Positions 33,142 to 42,648 are shown, counted from the stretch's first letter. The stretch: DNA of 64,000 nucleotides from Ruminococcaceae bacterium UBA2719 (GCA_002353935.1 DEKP01000011.1:10809-74808); one strand, 5' to 3'. Notes: generated from the letters alone by a model not told the origin. Numbers and translations: made by a program.

Positions 33142-34716
33142 ATGGAAATGATAATCAAAGTATTGTTTATTGTCATATTTTTTGCTATAATGGTTGGCGT
33201 AGGCATTTATTGCAGAAAACAGGCAACAAACGTAAACGGATTTGTGCTGGGTAACAGAAACGTAGGTCCATGGCTTACGGCCTTCGCCTTTGGAACATCG
33301 TATTTTTCTGCGGTCATCTTTGTAGGATATGCAGGTCAGTTTGGCTGGAAATACGGCATGGCTTCAACATGGATCGGAATCGGAAATGCTTTTATCGGTT
33401 CTTTGCTAGCCTGGAACGTACTGGGACGGCGCACAAGAGTTATGACTCAACACATTGATTCTGCTACTATGCCGGACTTTTTCTTTAAAAGATTTAACTC
33501 AAAAGCTCTAAGAATTGCCGCTTCAATGATAGTTTTCGTCTTTTTAATTCCTTATACAGCATCGCTGTACAACGGGTTATCACGTCTTTTTGAAATGGCT
33601 TTTCACATTGATTATACATACTGTGTAATAGCTATGGCTGTGCTTACAGGTATATATGTAATTATCGGCGGATATATGGCTACTGCTATAAACGACTTTA
33701 TACAAGGTATAATTATGCTTTTCGGAATTGTTGCCGTTATCTGTGCCGTTATGATGTCAAAAGGCGGTATCACAGAGGCTATAGCCCAGCTTTCTCAGCA
33801 AAGTATTGAAACTGCTTCAGGCACTACTTTAAACGGAGCCTTCACTTCCTTTTTAGGTCCTGACTTTTTCGGTTTGTTCGGCGTTATAATACTAACTTCG
33901 CTGGGCACCTGGGGTTTGCCGCAGATGGTACAAAAATTCTACGCTATCAAAAGCGAAAAATCCATAAGCACAGGCACAATAGTATCGACCATATTTGCGC
34001 TCATTGTAGCAGGCGGATGCTACTTCTTGGGCGGATTCGGCAGAATATTCTCAACTCAGGAACTGGTCGACGCCAACGGATTCGATTCTATCATTCCATC
34101 TATGTTAGAAAATCTTTCGCCGTATATTATAGGTATTGTTGTTATTTTGGTTTTGTCCGCTTCTATGAGCACTCTCTCAAGTCTGGTGCTTACATCAGGC
34201 GCCACCATTACGCTTGACTTCATATCCCCTATTTTCTCTAAAAAAGGGAATCTCCTTAAAGAAAAATCAAAAATGCGTTGCATGAGATGGCTGATTGTAT
34301 TCTTTATCGCAATAAGTGCTGTAATCGCCATTGTCCAAGCTAAATCTTCGGTCACATTTATAGCTCAGCTTATGGGCATTTCATGGGGAGCTCTTGCGGG
34401 CGCGTTTTTAGCTCCGTTTTTATATGGATTATATATGAAGAGAACGTCAAAACTTGCTGTATGGACAAGCTTTATCCTCGGAGTAGGAATTATGATTGCA
34501 GATATGGCTTGTAATTTCACAGGTCACATATTTATAAATAAATATTTCACATCACCTATCAACGCAGGTATGCTGGCTATGGTACTTGGACTTATTTTAG
34601 TTCCTCTTATCAGCCTAATAAAACCCGCTAAAGATAAAGAACGCGTGGAAGAAATATTTAGCTGCTACAATGAAAAGGTTACTGTCACCTCAAAACAGTC
34701 TATAAGCGAAGACTAA
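33142..34716 (+). CDS. Sodium:solute symporter family protein
   Basis: A 524-residue secondary transporter of the SSS family with about 13 membrane spans. Family signatures: FVLGNRNVGPWLTAFAFGTSYFSAV region at spans 1-2, GGYMATAINDFIQGIIML and the LSASMSTLSSLVLTSGATI segment, which contributes the sodium site. It opens an operon with phenylacetate-CoA ligases and indolepyruvate:ferredoxin oxidoreductase, so the substrate is probably an aromatic or other carboxylic acid, by context only. Its leader may carry a regulatory RNA. The next gene starts 26 bases after the stop with GAAAGGAATT as binding site. Confidence 0.88.
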   Translation: MEMIIKVLFIVIFFAIMVGVGIYCRKQATNVNGFVLGNRNVGPWLTAFAFGTSYFSAVIFVGYAGQFGWKYGMASTWIGIGNAFIGSLLAWNVLGRRTRVMTQHIDSATMPDFFFKRFNSKALRIAASMIVFVFLIPYTASLYNGLSRLFEMAFHIDYTYCVIAMAVLTGIYVIIGGYMATAINDFIQGIIMLFGIVAVICAVMMSKGGITEAIAQLSQQSIETASGTTLNGAFTSFLGPDFFGLFGVIILTSLGTWGLPQMVQKFYAIKSEKSISTGTIVSTIFALIVAGGCYFLGGFGRIFSTQELVDANGFDSIIPSMLENLSPYIIGIVVILVLSASMSTLSSLVLTSGATITLDFISPIFSKKGNLLKEKSKMRCMRWLIVFFIAISAVIAIVQAKSSVTFIAQLMGISWGALAGAFLAPFLYGLYMKRTSKLAVWTSFILGVGIMIADMACNFTGHIFINKYFTSPINAGMLAMVLGLILVPLISLIKPAKDKERVEEIFSCYNEKVTVTSKQSISED

Positions 34717-34742
34717 AAATATTTGAAAGGAATTATAAAGCT

Positions 34743-36044
34743 ATGCTCTTTCAAAAAGATATTGAAACCATGTCGAGAAAAGATCTCGACGCTTTACAAC
34801 TTGAACGGCTGAAACGGGTCGTAAATTACTGCTATAACAACGTTGAACTATACCACAAACGCCTTGATGAATGCGGAGTTAAAGACGGAAGTAGAATCAA
34901 ACAATTATCGGATATTGAATACATACCATATACTACTAAAGATGATTTTAGAGATAACTATCCGTTTGGACTTATGGCTGTTGATATGAAAGATATCGTC
35001 AGGATTCACGCATCTTCAGGAACAACCGGAAAGCCTACTGTCGGAGTATATACTAAAGAAGACTTGAATACATGGAGCGACTGCGTAGCACGAGTTGCTA
35101 TGGCAGGCGGTGTTACGGCAGACGATATTATACAAATAAGCTTTGGCTACGGACTTTTCACCGGAGCTTTAGGCCTTCACTACGGAATGGAAAAAATCGG
35201 AGCTACGGTTATCCCGGCTTCATCCGGCAACACCGAAAAGCAGCTTATGATGCTTAGAGACTACGGCGTTACCGGTTTGGTTGCTACACCGTCGTATGCT
35301 GTATATTTATCTGAAGCTGCCAAAGAATCAGGATATCCGATGTCTGACTATAAATTAAAACTTGGTATACTCGGCAGCGAACCGTGTACTATCGCTATGC
35401 GTACACAAATTGAGCAAAATTTAAACATCAGAGTATCCGACAACTACGGAATGACCGAGTTGGGCGGACCGGGTGTTTCCGGTGACTGCGAAGCAAGAGA
35501 CGGTATGCATTTTGCAGAAGATCATTTCTTGCCTGAGATTATAGATACCGATACAGGAAAACGCCTGGGCGAAAACGAAGTCGGCGAGCTGGTTGTAACA
35601 ACACTGACAAGAAAAGGTATGCCGGTGCTTAGATATCGCACAAAGGATATAACTAAGCTCAACTATGCTCCCTGTTCCTGCGGAAGGACTCACTGCCGTA
35701 TGGCTAAAACCATGGGCAGAACAGATGATATGCTCATCATAAAGGGTGTTAATGTCTTCCCCACTCAGATTGAAAATATTTTAATAAACATTGAGGATAT
35801 AGCTCCTCATTATCAGTTGATTATTTCCAGAAAAGACTATAAAGATTCTTTGGAAATAAAAGTTGAGCTAACTAACGCAAATCTTCTTGAAAATTACAAA
35901 CTGTTAAATGACCTTCAAAATAAAATTGCTGAAAAAATGAAATCTATTCTCGGGCTTAGAACAAAAATAACTCTCGTTGCTCCCAAAACACTCGAGAGAT
36001 TCCAGGGTAAGGCAAAACGTATAGTAGACTTGCGTAATCAATAA
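34743..36044 (+). CDS. paaK: Phenylacetate-CoA ligase (first copy)
   Basis: AMP-forming aryl-acetate:CoA ligase of the PaaK type, 433 residues. The ATP motif is RIHASSGTTGKPTVG; the adenylate-binding YGMTELGGPG and the hinge region VLRYRTKDITKL follow; the C-terminal domain contains GRTDDMLIIKGVNVFPTQIE and GKAKRIVDLR with the catalytic Lys. It converts phenylacetate, indoleacetate or similar acids to CoA esters, or in reverse could yield ATP. A second paralogue (38459-39775) lies on the other side of iorAB, so the two may have different substrates or directions. Confidence 0.92.
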   Translation: MLFQKDIETMSRKDLDALQLERLKRVVNYCYNNVELYHKRLDECGVKDGSRIKQLSDIEYIPYTTKDDFRDNYPFGLMAVDMKDIVRIHASSGTTGKPTVGVYTKEDLNTWSDCVARVAMAGGVTADDIIQISFGYGLFTGALGLHYGMEKIGATVIPASSGNTEKQLMMLRDYGVTGLVATPSYAVYLSEAAKESGYPMSDYKLKLGILGSEPCTIAMRTQIEQNLNIRVSDNYGMTELGGPGVSGDCEARDGMHFAEDHFLPEIIDTDTGKRLGENEVGELVVTTLTRKGMPVLRYRTKDITKLNYAPCSCGRTHCRMAKTMGRTDDMLIIKGVNVFPTQIENILINIEDIAPHYQLIISRKDYKDSLEIKVELTNANLLENYKLLNDLQNKIAEKMKSILGLRTKITLVAPKTLERFQGKAKRIVDLRNQ

Positions 36045-36111
36045 TTATAATTATAAATAAAGAAAACAAATAATAAAAATTATTAAAGGTAATGGTTAAA
36101 GGTGGGATATT

Positions 36112-37848
36112 ATGAAAAAACTGCTGATAGGTAACGCAGCGGTTGCAAGAGGATTGTACGAAGGCGGATGCTCATTTATATCGAGCTATCCCGGTACTCC
36201 CAGCACAGAAATAACTGAAGTGTTTGCCAAAAATGATGATGTTTACTGTGAATGGGCTCCTAATGAAAAGGTAGCTATGGAAGCAGCGTTTGGCGCATGC
36301 CTCAACGGTACAAGAAGCGCCTGTTGTATGAAGCATGTCGGTCTTAATGTTGCGGCTGATCCTTTATTTACAATGTCTTATACAGGTGTAAATGCAGGAA
36401 TGGTAATATGCGTTGCTGACGATCCTGGTATGCACTCATCACAAAACGAACAGGATTCGCGACACTATGCAATTGCTGCTAAAATTCCTATGCTAGAGCC
36501 TTCAGACTCTCAGGAAAGTTTAGACTATGCAAAGCTTGCATACGAAATATCTGAAAATTTTGATACTCCGGTTATTTTAAAAATGTGCACAAGAGTAGCT
36601 CATTCGCAAAGCATAGTTGAGATTGGCGAAAGAAACAAAGTATCTAAAGAATACGAAAAAAACGGCGCTAAATACATAATGATGCCTGGAAATGCCATAA
36701 AACGCCATCCGTTCGTAGAGCAAAGAACCAATGCATTGATTGAATATGCTGAAAAATCAGGTATAAACCGAATTGAGCCCGGCGACAACACACACGATAT
36801 TGGAATCATCACTTCTTCTACCTCTTATCAGTATGTAAAAGAAGTTTTCGGCGACACTGTATCTGTGCTAAAGCTCGGTATGGTCAATCCCCTTCCTGTA
36901 GATATGATTAAAGAATTTGCCAAAAGCGTAAATTCGCTCTTTGTAATAGAAGAACTAGACCCGATTATTGAAACCCACTGTAAAAATATTGGTGTAAACG
37001 TAACAGGAAAAGATATTTTCTCCATTCTCGGAGAATTCTCACAAAAAACAATTGCTAAAGCCTTTGGCTTTGACGACAAGTATAATATTTCCCTTGATAC
37101 CAATATCCCCGTCCGTCCACCGATGATGTGCGCAGGCTGTCCTCACAGAGGAATGTACTATGTTCTTGCCAAAAACAAACTAACGGTTCTGGGCGATATC
37201 GGATGTTATACTCTTGGAGCTCAGCCGCCATTGAACGCTTTGGACATGACCTTATGTATGGGAGCATCAGTATCGGGAATTCACGGATTTAATAAAGCTG
37301 GCGGAGAAGAAAGCGAGAATAAGACCGTTTGTGTTATCGGCGACTCTACCTTTATGCATTCAGGCGTAACTGGCTTGATTAATATAGCTTATAACGGATC
37401 CAACTCTACTGTTATCATTTTAGATAACTCTATAACAGGTATGACAGGACACCAGCAAAATCCGACAACAGGATATAATATCAAGGGCGATCCTGCAGGT
37501 AAGGTTGATCTTGAAAGCCTGTGCAAATCTATAGGTATCAATTCTGTCAGAGTTGTAGACCCATATAATCTGGAAGAATGTGAAAATGCTGTAAAAGAAG
37601 AATTAGCAAAAAACGAACCTTCTGTAATAATTTCTCGCAGACCATGCGTATTGCTTAAATATGTAAAACCTAAAAAGCCTCTTCGTGTAAACACTGATAA
37701 ATGCCGAGGCTGTAAAAAATGTATGAAATTCGGCTGTCCCGCCATCAGTTTCAAAGATAAGCACGCTCAAATTGACAATACCCTTTGTATTGGCTGCGGC
37801 GTTTGTAAACAACTATGCGCATTTAACGCTTTTGAAAGTGAGGTCTGA
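36112..37848 (+). CDS. iorA: Indolepyruvate:ferredoxin oxidoreductase, alpha subunit
   Basis: TPP-dependent oxidative decarboxylation of aryl-pyruvates (from Trp, Phe, Tyr) to aryl-acetyl-CoA with reduction of ferredoxin. 578 residues: pyrimidine-binding domain at the N-terminus (GNAAVARGLYEGGCSFISSY), TPP-binding domain with CAGCPHRGMYYVLA and GDSTFMHSGVTG...ILDNSITGMTGHQ, and a C-terminal ferredoxin domain with two clusters (CRGCKKCMKFGCP and CIGCGVCKQLC). Strong ribosome binding site AAAGGTGGGATATT. iorB follows after three bases. Full length with both [4Fe-4S] motifs intact. Confidence 0.95.
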   Translation: MKKLLIGNAAVARGLYEGGCSFISSYPGTPSTEITEVFAKNDDVYCEWAPNEKVAMEAAFGACLNGTRSACCMKHVGLNVAADPLFTMSYTGVNAGMVICVADDPGMHSSQNEQDSRHYAIAAKIPMLEPSDSQESLDYAKLAYEISENFDTPVILKMCTRVAHSQSIVEIGERNKVSKEYEKNGAKYIMMPGNAIKRHPFVEQRTNALIEYAEKSGINRIEPGDNTHDIGIITSSTSYQYVKEVFGDTVSVLKLGMVNPLPVDMIKEFAKSVNSLFVIEELDPIIETHCKNIGVNVTGKDIFSILGEFSQKTIAKAFGFDDKYNISLDTNIPVRPPMMCAGCPHRGMYYVLAKNKLTVLGDIGCYTLGAQPPLNALDMTLCMGASVSGIHGFNKAGGEESENKTVCVIGDSTFMHSGVTGLINIAYNGSNSTVIILDNSITGMTGHQQNPTTGYNIKGDPAGKVDLESLCKSIGINSVRVVDPYNLEECENAVKEELAKNEPSVIISRRPCVLLKYVKPKKPLRVNTDKCRGCKKCMKFGCPAISFKDKHAQIDNTLCIGCGVCKQLCAFNAFESEV

Positions 37849-37851
37849 TTT

Positions 37852-38430
37852 ATGAAAACTACTAATGTAATGATTGTAGGCGTAGGCGGTCAGGGCTCTC
37901 TTTTAGCTTCTAAGCTGCTGGGAACTCTGCTGGTAGAAAACGGCTATGACGTAAAAGTAAGCGAAGTCCACGGAATGAGCCAACGCGGAGGATCGGTTGT
38001 AACTTATGTTCGTTTTGGCAGCCGCGTATATTCCCCTGTTATTGAAGACGGCGAAGCAGATTTTATTGTATCTTTTGAAAAAATCGAAGCCGCGAGATAT
38101 CTTAACAAGCTATCCAAAAACGGCACGATTATTGTAAATACTCAGCAAATTGATCCCATGCCCGTTATAATAGGCGCTGCCTCTTATCCGGAAAACGTAA
38201 TTGAAGAAATGAAATCTAAAGGAGTTAACGTTGACGATATTGACGCTATGACTCTGGCAATAGAAGCCGGTTCTGCAAAAGCATGTAACATTGTGCTTAT
38301 GGGCAGACTCGCTAAATATTTTGATATTTCAAAAGAACTATGGCTTGAAGCTATAGAAAAATGCGTTAAACCTCAATTTGTTGAAATGAACAAAAAAGCC
38401 TTTGAACTAGGTTATAATTTTGACAAATAA
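37852..38430 (+). CDS. iorB: Indolepyruvate:ferredoxin oxidoreductase, beta subunit
   Basis: Small subunit of the two-component enzyme, 192 residues, of the 2-oxoacid:acceptor oxidoreductase gamma-like domain. Motifs: VMIVGVGGQGSLLASKLLG at the N-terminus, KVSEVHGMSQRGGSVVTYVR, and the C-terminal MTLAIEAGSAKACNIVLMG. The HGMSQRGG element is diagnostic of IorB. It is translationally coupled to iorA (three-base gap). The downstream paaK ATG lies 28 bases after the stop. Confidence 0.94.
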   Translation: MKTTNVMIVGVGGQGSLLASKLLGTLLVENGYDVKVSEVHGMSQRGGSVVTYVRFGSRVYSPVIEDGEADFIVSFEKIEAARYLNKLSKNGTIIVNTQQIDPMPVIIGAASYPENVIEEMKSKGVNVDDIDAMTLAIEAGSAKACNIVLMGRLAKYFDISKELWLEAIEKCVKPQFVEMNKKAFELGYNFDK

Positions 38431-38458
38431 AAATTCAACAAGTAAAGGGATGATAAAA

Positions 38459-39775
38459 ATGCACAGATATTACCAAAAAGATGCCGAAACTATGCCTGTT
38501 GAAAAAATCAAAGAACTTCAATCTAAAAAACTTATAAAACAGGTAAATCACGTTTATGAAAACGTCCCCTATTATCGCAGTTTGATGGATAAAAAGGGAG
38601 TAAAGCCTCAAGACATCAAAAGCATTGATGATCTTCACAAATTACCGTTTTTAACAAAGGCTGATCTTCGAGATGCATATCCGTATGGTCTGCTTGCTAC
38701 AGATCTGAAGAACTGTGTCAGAATCCAGTCTACATCCGGCACAACAGGCAAAAGGGTTGTGGCGTTTTATACTCAAAACGATATTGATTTATGGGAAGAA
38801 TGCTGCGCCAGAGCTATCGTAGCTACTGGCAGCAGCAACAAAGATGTATGCCAGGTTTGTTATGGCTACGGCTTGTTTACAGGCGGATTTGGATTAAACG
38901 GCGGCTCACATAAGGTTGGTTGCTTGACGCTGCCTATGTCAAGCGGTAATACCGAAAGACAAATTCAGTTTATGATGGATTTAGGAGCAACTATCCTCTG
39001 CTGTACACCCTCTTATGCAGCTTATATTGGAGAATCTCTAAAAGAAAGAGGCTATAAACCCGAAGACAACAAGCTAAAGGTCGGAATATTCGGAGCTGAG
39101 CCTTGGACGGAAGAAATGCGCAGAGATATTGAAAAATCTCTCGGAATTAAGGCATATGATATTTACGGCTTAACAGAGACCAGCGGTCCCGGAGTAGCCT
39201 TTGAATGTGAAGAACAAAATGGTATGCACATAAACGAAGATCATTTCCTTGCTGAAATTATCGACCCCGATACCGGCGAAGTTTTGCCGGAAGGAAGCCG
39301 TGGCGAGTTGGTGTTCACCTCTCTTGATAAAGAAGCTTTCCCTCTTTTAAGATACAGAACACGCGATATTTGTGTGCTGACAAGAGAAAATTGTTCATGC
39401 GGAAGAACCTTTATAAAAATGACAAAACCGATGGGCAGAACCGACGATATGATGATTATCAGAGGCGTAAACGTTTTTCCAAGCCAAATTGAGGCCGTTC
39501 TTTTAAACTGCGGTTATGCTCCTAATTATCAAATCGTTGTTGATAGATTTAATAATTCCGATACACTTGACGTTTATGTTGAAATGAGCCCCGAAAACTT
39601 TTCGGATACCGTTAAAGAAATTTCTAAAAAAGAAAAACTGCTTGCTTCTGAAATCAGAACCATGCTCGGCATAAGTCCGGTTGTTCACCTTGTTGCACCT
39701 AAATCAATTGAACGAAGCGAAGGAAAAGCAAAACGCGTTATCGATAAACGCAGAAGTATTGGTATTACAACTTAA
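38459..39775 (+). CDS. paaK: Phenylacetate-CoA ligase (second copy)
   Basis: 438-residue paralogue of the ligase at 34743, with the same motifs: RIQSTSGTTGKRVVAFY, IYGLTETSGPG, FPLLRYRTRDIC, GRTDDMMIIRGVNVFPSQIE and the C-terminal GKAKRVIDKR. The start is taken as ATG 38459 (MHRYYQKDAETMP) with AAAGGG nine bases before; other in-frame ATGs upstream are at or before that ribosome binding site. It differs in many positions from the first copy, so it is an old duplication rather than a recent one. Arrangement iorA-iorB-paaK-ACT is recurrent in anaerobes that ferment aromatic amino acids. Confidence 0.92.
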   Translation: MHRYYQKDAETMPVEKIKELQSKKLIKQVNHVYENVPYYRSLMDKKGVKPQDIKSIDDLHKLPFLTKADLRDAYPYGLLATDLKNCVRIQSTSGTTGKRVVAFYTQNDIDLWEECCARAIVATGSSNKDVCQVCYGYGLFTGGFGLNGGSHKVGCLTLPMSSGNTERQIQFMMDLGATILCCTPSYAAYIGESLKERGYKPEDNKLKVGIFGAEPWTEEMRRDIEKSLGIKAYDIYGLTETSGPGVAFECEEQNGMHINEDHFLAEIIDPDTGEVLPEGSRGELVFTSLDKEAFPLLRYRTRDICVLTRENCSCGRTFIKMTKPMGRTDDMMIIRGVNVFPSQIEAVLLNCGYAPNYQIVVDRFNNSDTLDVYVEMSPENFSDTVKEISKKEKLLASEIRTMLGISPVVHLVAPKSIERSEGKAKRVIDKRRSIGITT

Positions 39776-39790
39776 AAATTGGAGGATATT

Positions 39791-40222
39791 ATGGCTATAA
39801 AACAATTATCTATTTTCATAGAAAATAAAGAAGGCACTTTAGTTACCATCACCGACGCTTTGGCTAAAGCCGAGGTTGACATTCGCGCTATGAGCGTTGC
39901 TGATACTCAAGACTTTGGAATACTCAGGTTAATTGTCACTGATATCGACAAAGCAAAAGCTGCATTGGAAGAAAATAATTGCTTTGTCTCTATTACAAAT
40001 GTTGTGGGGGTTGCTATTTCAGATCAGCCCGGTTCACTTGCCAAGGTTGCAAGAATCTTAAAAGAAAACGATATAAATATTGAATATATGTACGCTTTCA
40101 TAACGGTATCTAAAAAATATGCCTACGTAGTACTCAGAGTTGAAGACAACGCTGCCGCTGAAAAAATATTGACTGACAATGGTATCGAGCTTGTTAAAGA
40201 AAGTGACATATCAGAAATGTAA
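39791..40222 (+). CDS. Tandem ACT-domain amino-acid-binding protein
   Basis: A 143-residue protein made of two ACT domains: residues 3-65 (IKQLSIFIENKEGTLVTITD, ADTQDFGILRLIV) and 70-140 (GVAISDQPGSLAKVARILKE, NIEYMYAFITV). ACT domains bind amino acids, most often as regulators. Located at the end of the iorAB-paaK operon, it probably senses an aromatic amino acid or regulates the pathway. Start at ATG 39791 behind GGAGGATATT. It lies 15 bases after the ligase stop, and the operon ends at the terminator following it. Confidence 0.9.
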   Translation: MAIKQLSIFIENKEGTLVTITDALAKAEVDIRAMSVADTQDFGILRLIVTDIDKAKAALEENNCFVSITNVVGVAISDQPGSLAKVARILKENDINIEYMYAFITVSKKYAYVVLRVEDNAAAEKILTDNGIELVKESDISEM

Positions 40223-40236
40223 ATAAAAAACTTTAA

Positions 40237-40280
40237 AAATGTGCCTGAGCAGGTTATCTTCTCAGGCACATTTTATTTTA
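40237..40280 (+). terminator. Terminator of the aryl-acid operon
   Basis: AAATGTGCCTGAG (40237-40249) pairs perfectly with 40261-40273, followed by TATTTTA. It may also serve the convergent gene at 40293. Confidence 0.9.
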
Positions 40281-40292
40281 CTTTCTTATTTT

Positions 40293-40913
40293 TTATTTTA
40301 TATTAGCACTGAATTTTTCTATATAATCTGTAATATTAAAAGAATCAAGGATGGTAGTTTTTGAAAGATATAAAGGATGATGCGGATGTCCTTTAGCAGA
40401 AATTTTACCGGCAGAATACCAGTTTGCATTAAATCTCTTAGAAATCTCTAACATATTCAAAACGCAAGGCATAAGATATTCGCGCTTTTCTATAATATTA
40501 CCCCATGCAGCCCAAATAGAAGGCGCTGATTTTTGATTTTTTAAAATATATTCAAAAGCTTTCATGTTTTCGCTGTGAAGCATTTGATTTAGCTTTTTTT
40601 CCATATCATCGGGTCTTGTTGCTCGTTGGGCATAAACATTGAACATAATAAAGCTGTCATAGCCGTTAAAAAGCGCTATTCTTTCAACCGATTTAAGTGT
40701 ATTATCCAAGTCATCAGGAGCCGCTGTCGAAGGATTTATTCCTATACAAATAAGCGGATTCTCACCTTTTGTGCCTAAAATATAACGATACTCACTGTAA
40801 AAATCAGGAACATAAAGCCATTTCGATTTATCATAATCGTTATTTTTACTTTTCATCGCCTCTGAAAAAGAAAGAACATCAATATCTATCGTATCACAAG
40901 ACGGAATGTGCAT
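40293..40913 (-). CDS. DUF1643 domain-containing protein
   Basis: 206-residue protein matching DUF1643: YRYILGTKGENPLICIGINP, STAAPDDLDNTLKSVERIA, GYDSFIMFNVYAQRATRPDD, and IWAAWGNIIEKREYL. The family is widespread in bacteria and phages, function unknown. The C-terminal part (WYSAGKISAKGHPHHPLYLS) ends with the family's GHPxHPL motif. Start with AAGGTGATATT upstream. Lies alone between two convergent/divergent neighbours, so context gives no clue. Confidence 0.85.
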   Translation of the reverse strand: MHIPSCDTIDIDVLSFSEAMKSKNNDYDKSKWLYVPDFYSEYRYILGTKGENPLICIGINPSTAAPDDLDNTLKSVERIALFNGYDSFIMFNVYAQRATRPDDMEKKLNQMLHSENMKAFEYILKNQKSAPSIWAAWGNIIEKREYLMPCVLNMLEISKRFNANWYSAGKISAKGHPHHPLYLSKTTILDSFNITDYIEKFSANIK

Positions 40914-41049
40914 AATATCACCTTGCTGCGCAGATTTTAGAAAATTATATCAAAATTTGCAATAATTTTCAATTATATTTTTCATTAAATAATCAAATAA
41001 TATTTTAAATTGATTTTTGTTTCTAAGCATTTGCAAGCGTGTTAATGTA

Positions 41050-41078
41050 TTGAAATATATATCGTTTTGTGATAATAT
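41050..41078 (+). promoter_or_regulatory. Promoter of small zinc-motif membrane protein gene
   Basis: TTGAAA, 17 bases, TAATAT, ending 17 bases before the ATG at 41095. Confidence 0.55.
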
Positions 41079-41094
41079 ATATACGGTGATATAT

Positions 41095-41475
41095 ATGAAA
41101 AAATGTGATTTCTGCGCTAGGGAAATTTCATACCATGAAATGTACTGCAGTGAGGAATGCAATAAAAAAGCAAACGAATTTTATGAACTAAGAGAAAAAT
41201 TTTCTAAGCTTTTTGCCGTTTTAAACGGTATATTTGTTATGGCGATAGGCATATGTATTTTTGCTTTTTCGTTTTTGCCGATTTTTGCTGTTTACGCAAT
41301 AGCCACATCTCTTTTGGTATTGGCTGTTTTATACTTTTTTTGTCCTTTTCCGCCCGAGGTAATGATACATAAATATAAAATTAAAAAATCAATTAAATTT
41401 TGCAGAATTATTTCTTTAGCTCTGCTGGTTTTGTCCATAGTTACTTTTTCTTGTGCAATAATTTTTATGCGATAA
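41095..41475 (+). CDS. Small membrane protein with N-terminal four-Cys zinc motif
   Basis: 126 residues. The N-terminus (KKCDFCAREISYHEMYCSEEC) is a CxxC...CxxxC treble-clef-like zinc motif of the kind found in small zinc-ribbon proteins. A short helix follows, then three membrane spans (two back-to-back at about 40-85 and one at about 102-124) separated by a basic loop. Function unknown; such proteins are typical of clostridia. The start is ATG 41095, with GGTGAT seven bases before; a longer upstream reading would run through the promoter. It precedes the DUF378 gene on the same strand. Confidence 0.7.
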   Translation: MKKCDFCAREISYHEMYCSEECNKKANEFYELREKFSKLFAVLNGIFVMAIGICIFAFSFLPIFAVYAIATSLLVLAVLYFFCPFPPEVMIHKYKIKKSIKFCRIISLALLVLSIVTFSCAIIFMR

Positions 41476-41555
41476 TAATTACCACTTAATTTTTGAATAT
41501 ATTATAATATATTTGAGAACACTAACATTACAGTTTACTGTAAGGAGGTTTTCAA

Positions 41556-41783
41556 ATGATTGATAAAATCGCTTTAACTTTGCTTGTCATCGGCGGTATC
41601 AACTGGGGCAGCGTCGGTCTTTTCCAGTTTGATATAGTTGCATGGATTTGCGGCGGCCAAACAGGCATAGTCAGTCGTATTATTTATGTTGTTGTCGGTC
41701 TTGCGGCGCTGTGGTGTATATCGCTGTTATTTAGAGAACACAACGATCTCGTAGATCATTCGCCTAATGCATCAATGACATAA
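41556..41783 (+). CDS. DUF378 family small membrane protein
   Basis: 75-residue protein with two membrane spans, typical of DUF378 (YuzA of Bacillus). Signature: ALTLLVIGGINWGSVGLFQF then RIIYVVVGLAALWCI. Function unknown. Excellent ribosome binding site AAGGAGGTTTTCAA. Its hydrophilic tail (EHNDLVDHSPN) is short. A terminator follows, so it is probably monocistronic or ends a two-gene unit. Confidence 0.9.
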   Translation: MIDKIALTLLVIGGINWGSVGLFQFDIVAWICGGQTGIVSRIIYVVVGLAALWCISLLFREHNDLVDHSPNASMT

Positions 41784-41826
41784 TCAATTTTAGGTTTCAG
41801 ATAGAAATGAAATATAGATAAAAATT

Positions 41827-41857
41827 GCGACAGTACATTTCGTGCTGTCGCTGTTTT
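41827..41857. terminator. Terminator between DUF378 gene and iclR
   Basis: GCGACAG with TAC extension pairs with GTG-CTGTCGC around a five-base loop, followed by TGTTTTTG. Placed between convergent genes. Confidence 0.8.
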
Positions 41858-41865
41858 TGATTTTA

Positions 41866-42648
41866 TTATGTAAAATTTTCATTAGGGGTATATCCTAAAG
41901 CAAGCGACAAATTATACGCCTGTTCTTTAGTGTGTTTTATTGCGCTTAAAAATTCTTCGCTCTCTACCCTTCTAAAGAACCCTATAATTCCCAATGCATA
42001 TTTTACACTACCTTCAGAATCATATACCGGAGCACAAACAGAACGCAGACCGATTTTATACTCTCCGTCTTCGATCGCATATCCCTTTGAACGAATTGTG
42101 TTAATGTTATTTTTCAAATCACTTATATCAATTAAGGTGTGCGGCGTGTATGGAACTAATTTCTTACGCTTTAACAACTTATCAATCTCGCTGTCTTTTA
42201 AAGCAGAAAGATAGAGTTTTCCCTGTGAAGTGGCATGAAGCGGCAAAGCAGAACCTATTTCTGGAGTAATCTGAATTCCGTTTGAACTTTGAAAATAATC
42301 AAACGAAACAACGTTTGAATTATCAAACATAGATATTACCGCGCTTGAATGAGTAAGACGAGATAATTTTTCAAGATATGGACGAGAAAGCGATGTTATA
42401 TCGAAGCTGCGCGACACTGCACATCCGTATTCAAACAACTTAATTCCGAGCGTGTAACTGCCGTTTGACTGCTGTTTTATCAGTCCTTTATCTCGCATTG
42501 TAGATAAAAGTGCATGAACCGTGCTTTTGGGATAGCCGGAACGGTTTGATATTTCGCTTAGTGTAATTGAACTGTTCTCCAAAGACAAAATATCCAAAAG
42601 CTCTATAGCTTTTGATAAAGATTTTACTTTGTTGTTATTTTCACCCAT
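41866..42648 (-). CDS. IclR-family transcriptional regulator
   Basis: 260 residues: an N-terminal winged helix (SKAIELLDILSLENSSITL, SEISNRSGYPKSTVHALLST, MRDKGLIKQQSNGSYTLGIK) and a C-terminal effector-binding IclR domain (LPLHATSQGKLYLSA, GYAIEDGEYKIGLRSVCAPV). Divergent from the molybdate operon; a perfect palindrome and the modA promoter lie in the shared 169-base gap, so it may regulate the molybdenum operon and itself, although IclR proteins usually sense organic acids and the aryl-acid operon is nearby. ATG with GGTGATATT as binding site. Confidence 0.92.
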   Translation of the reverse strand: MGENNNKVKSLSKAIELLDILSLENSSITLSEISNRSGYPKSTVHALLSTMRDKGLIKQQSNGSYTLGIKLFEYGCAVSRSFDITSLSRPYLEKLSRLTHSSAVISMFDNSNVVSFDYFQSSNGIQITPEIGSALPLHATSQGKLYLSALKDSEIDKLLKRKKLVPYTPHTLIDISDLKNNINTIRSKGYAIEDGEYKIGLRSVCAPVYDSEGSVKYALGIIGFFRRVESEEFLSAIKHTKEQAYNLSLALGYTPNENFT

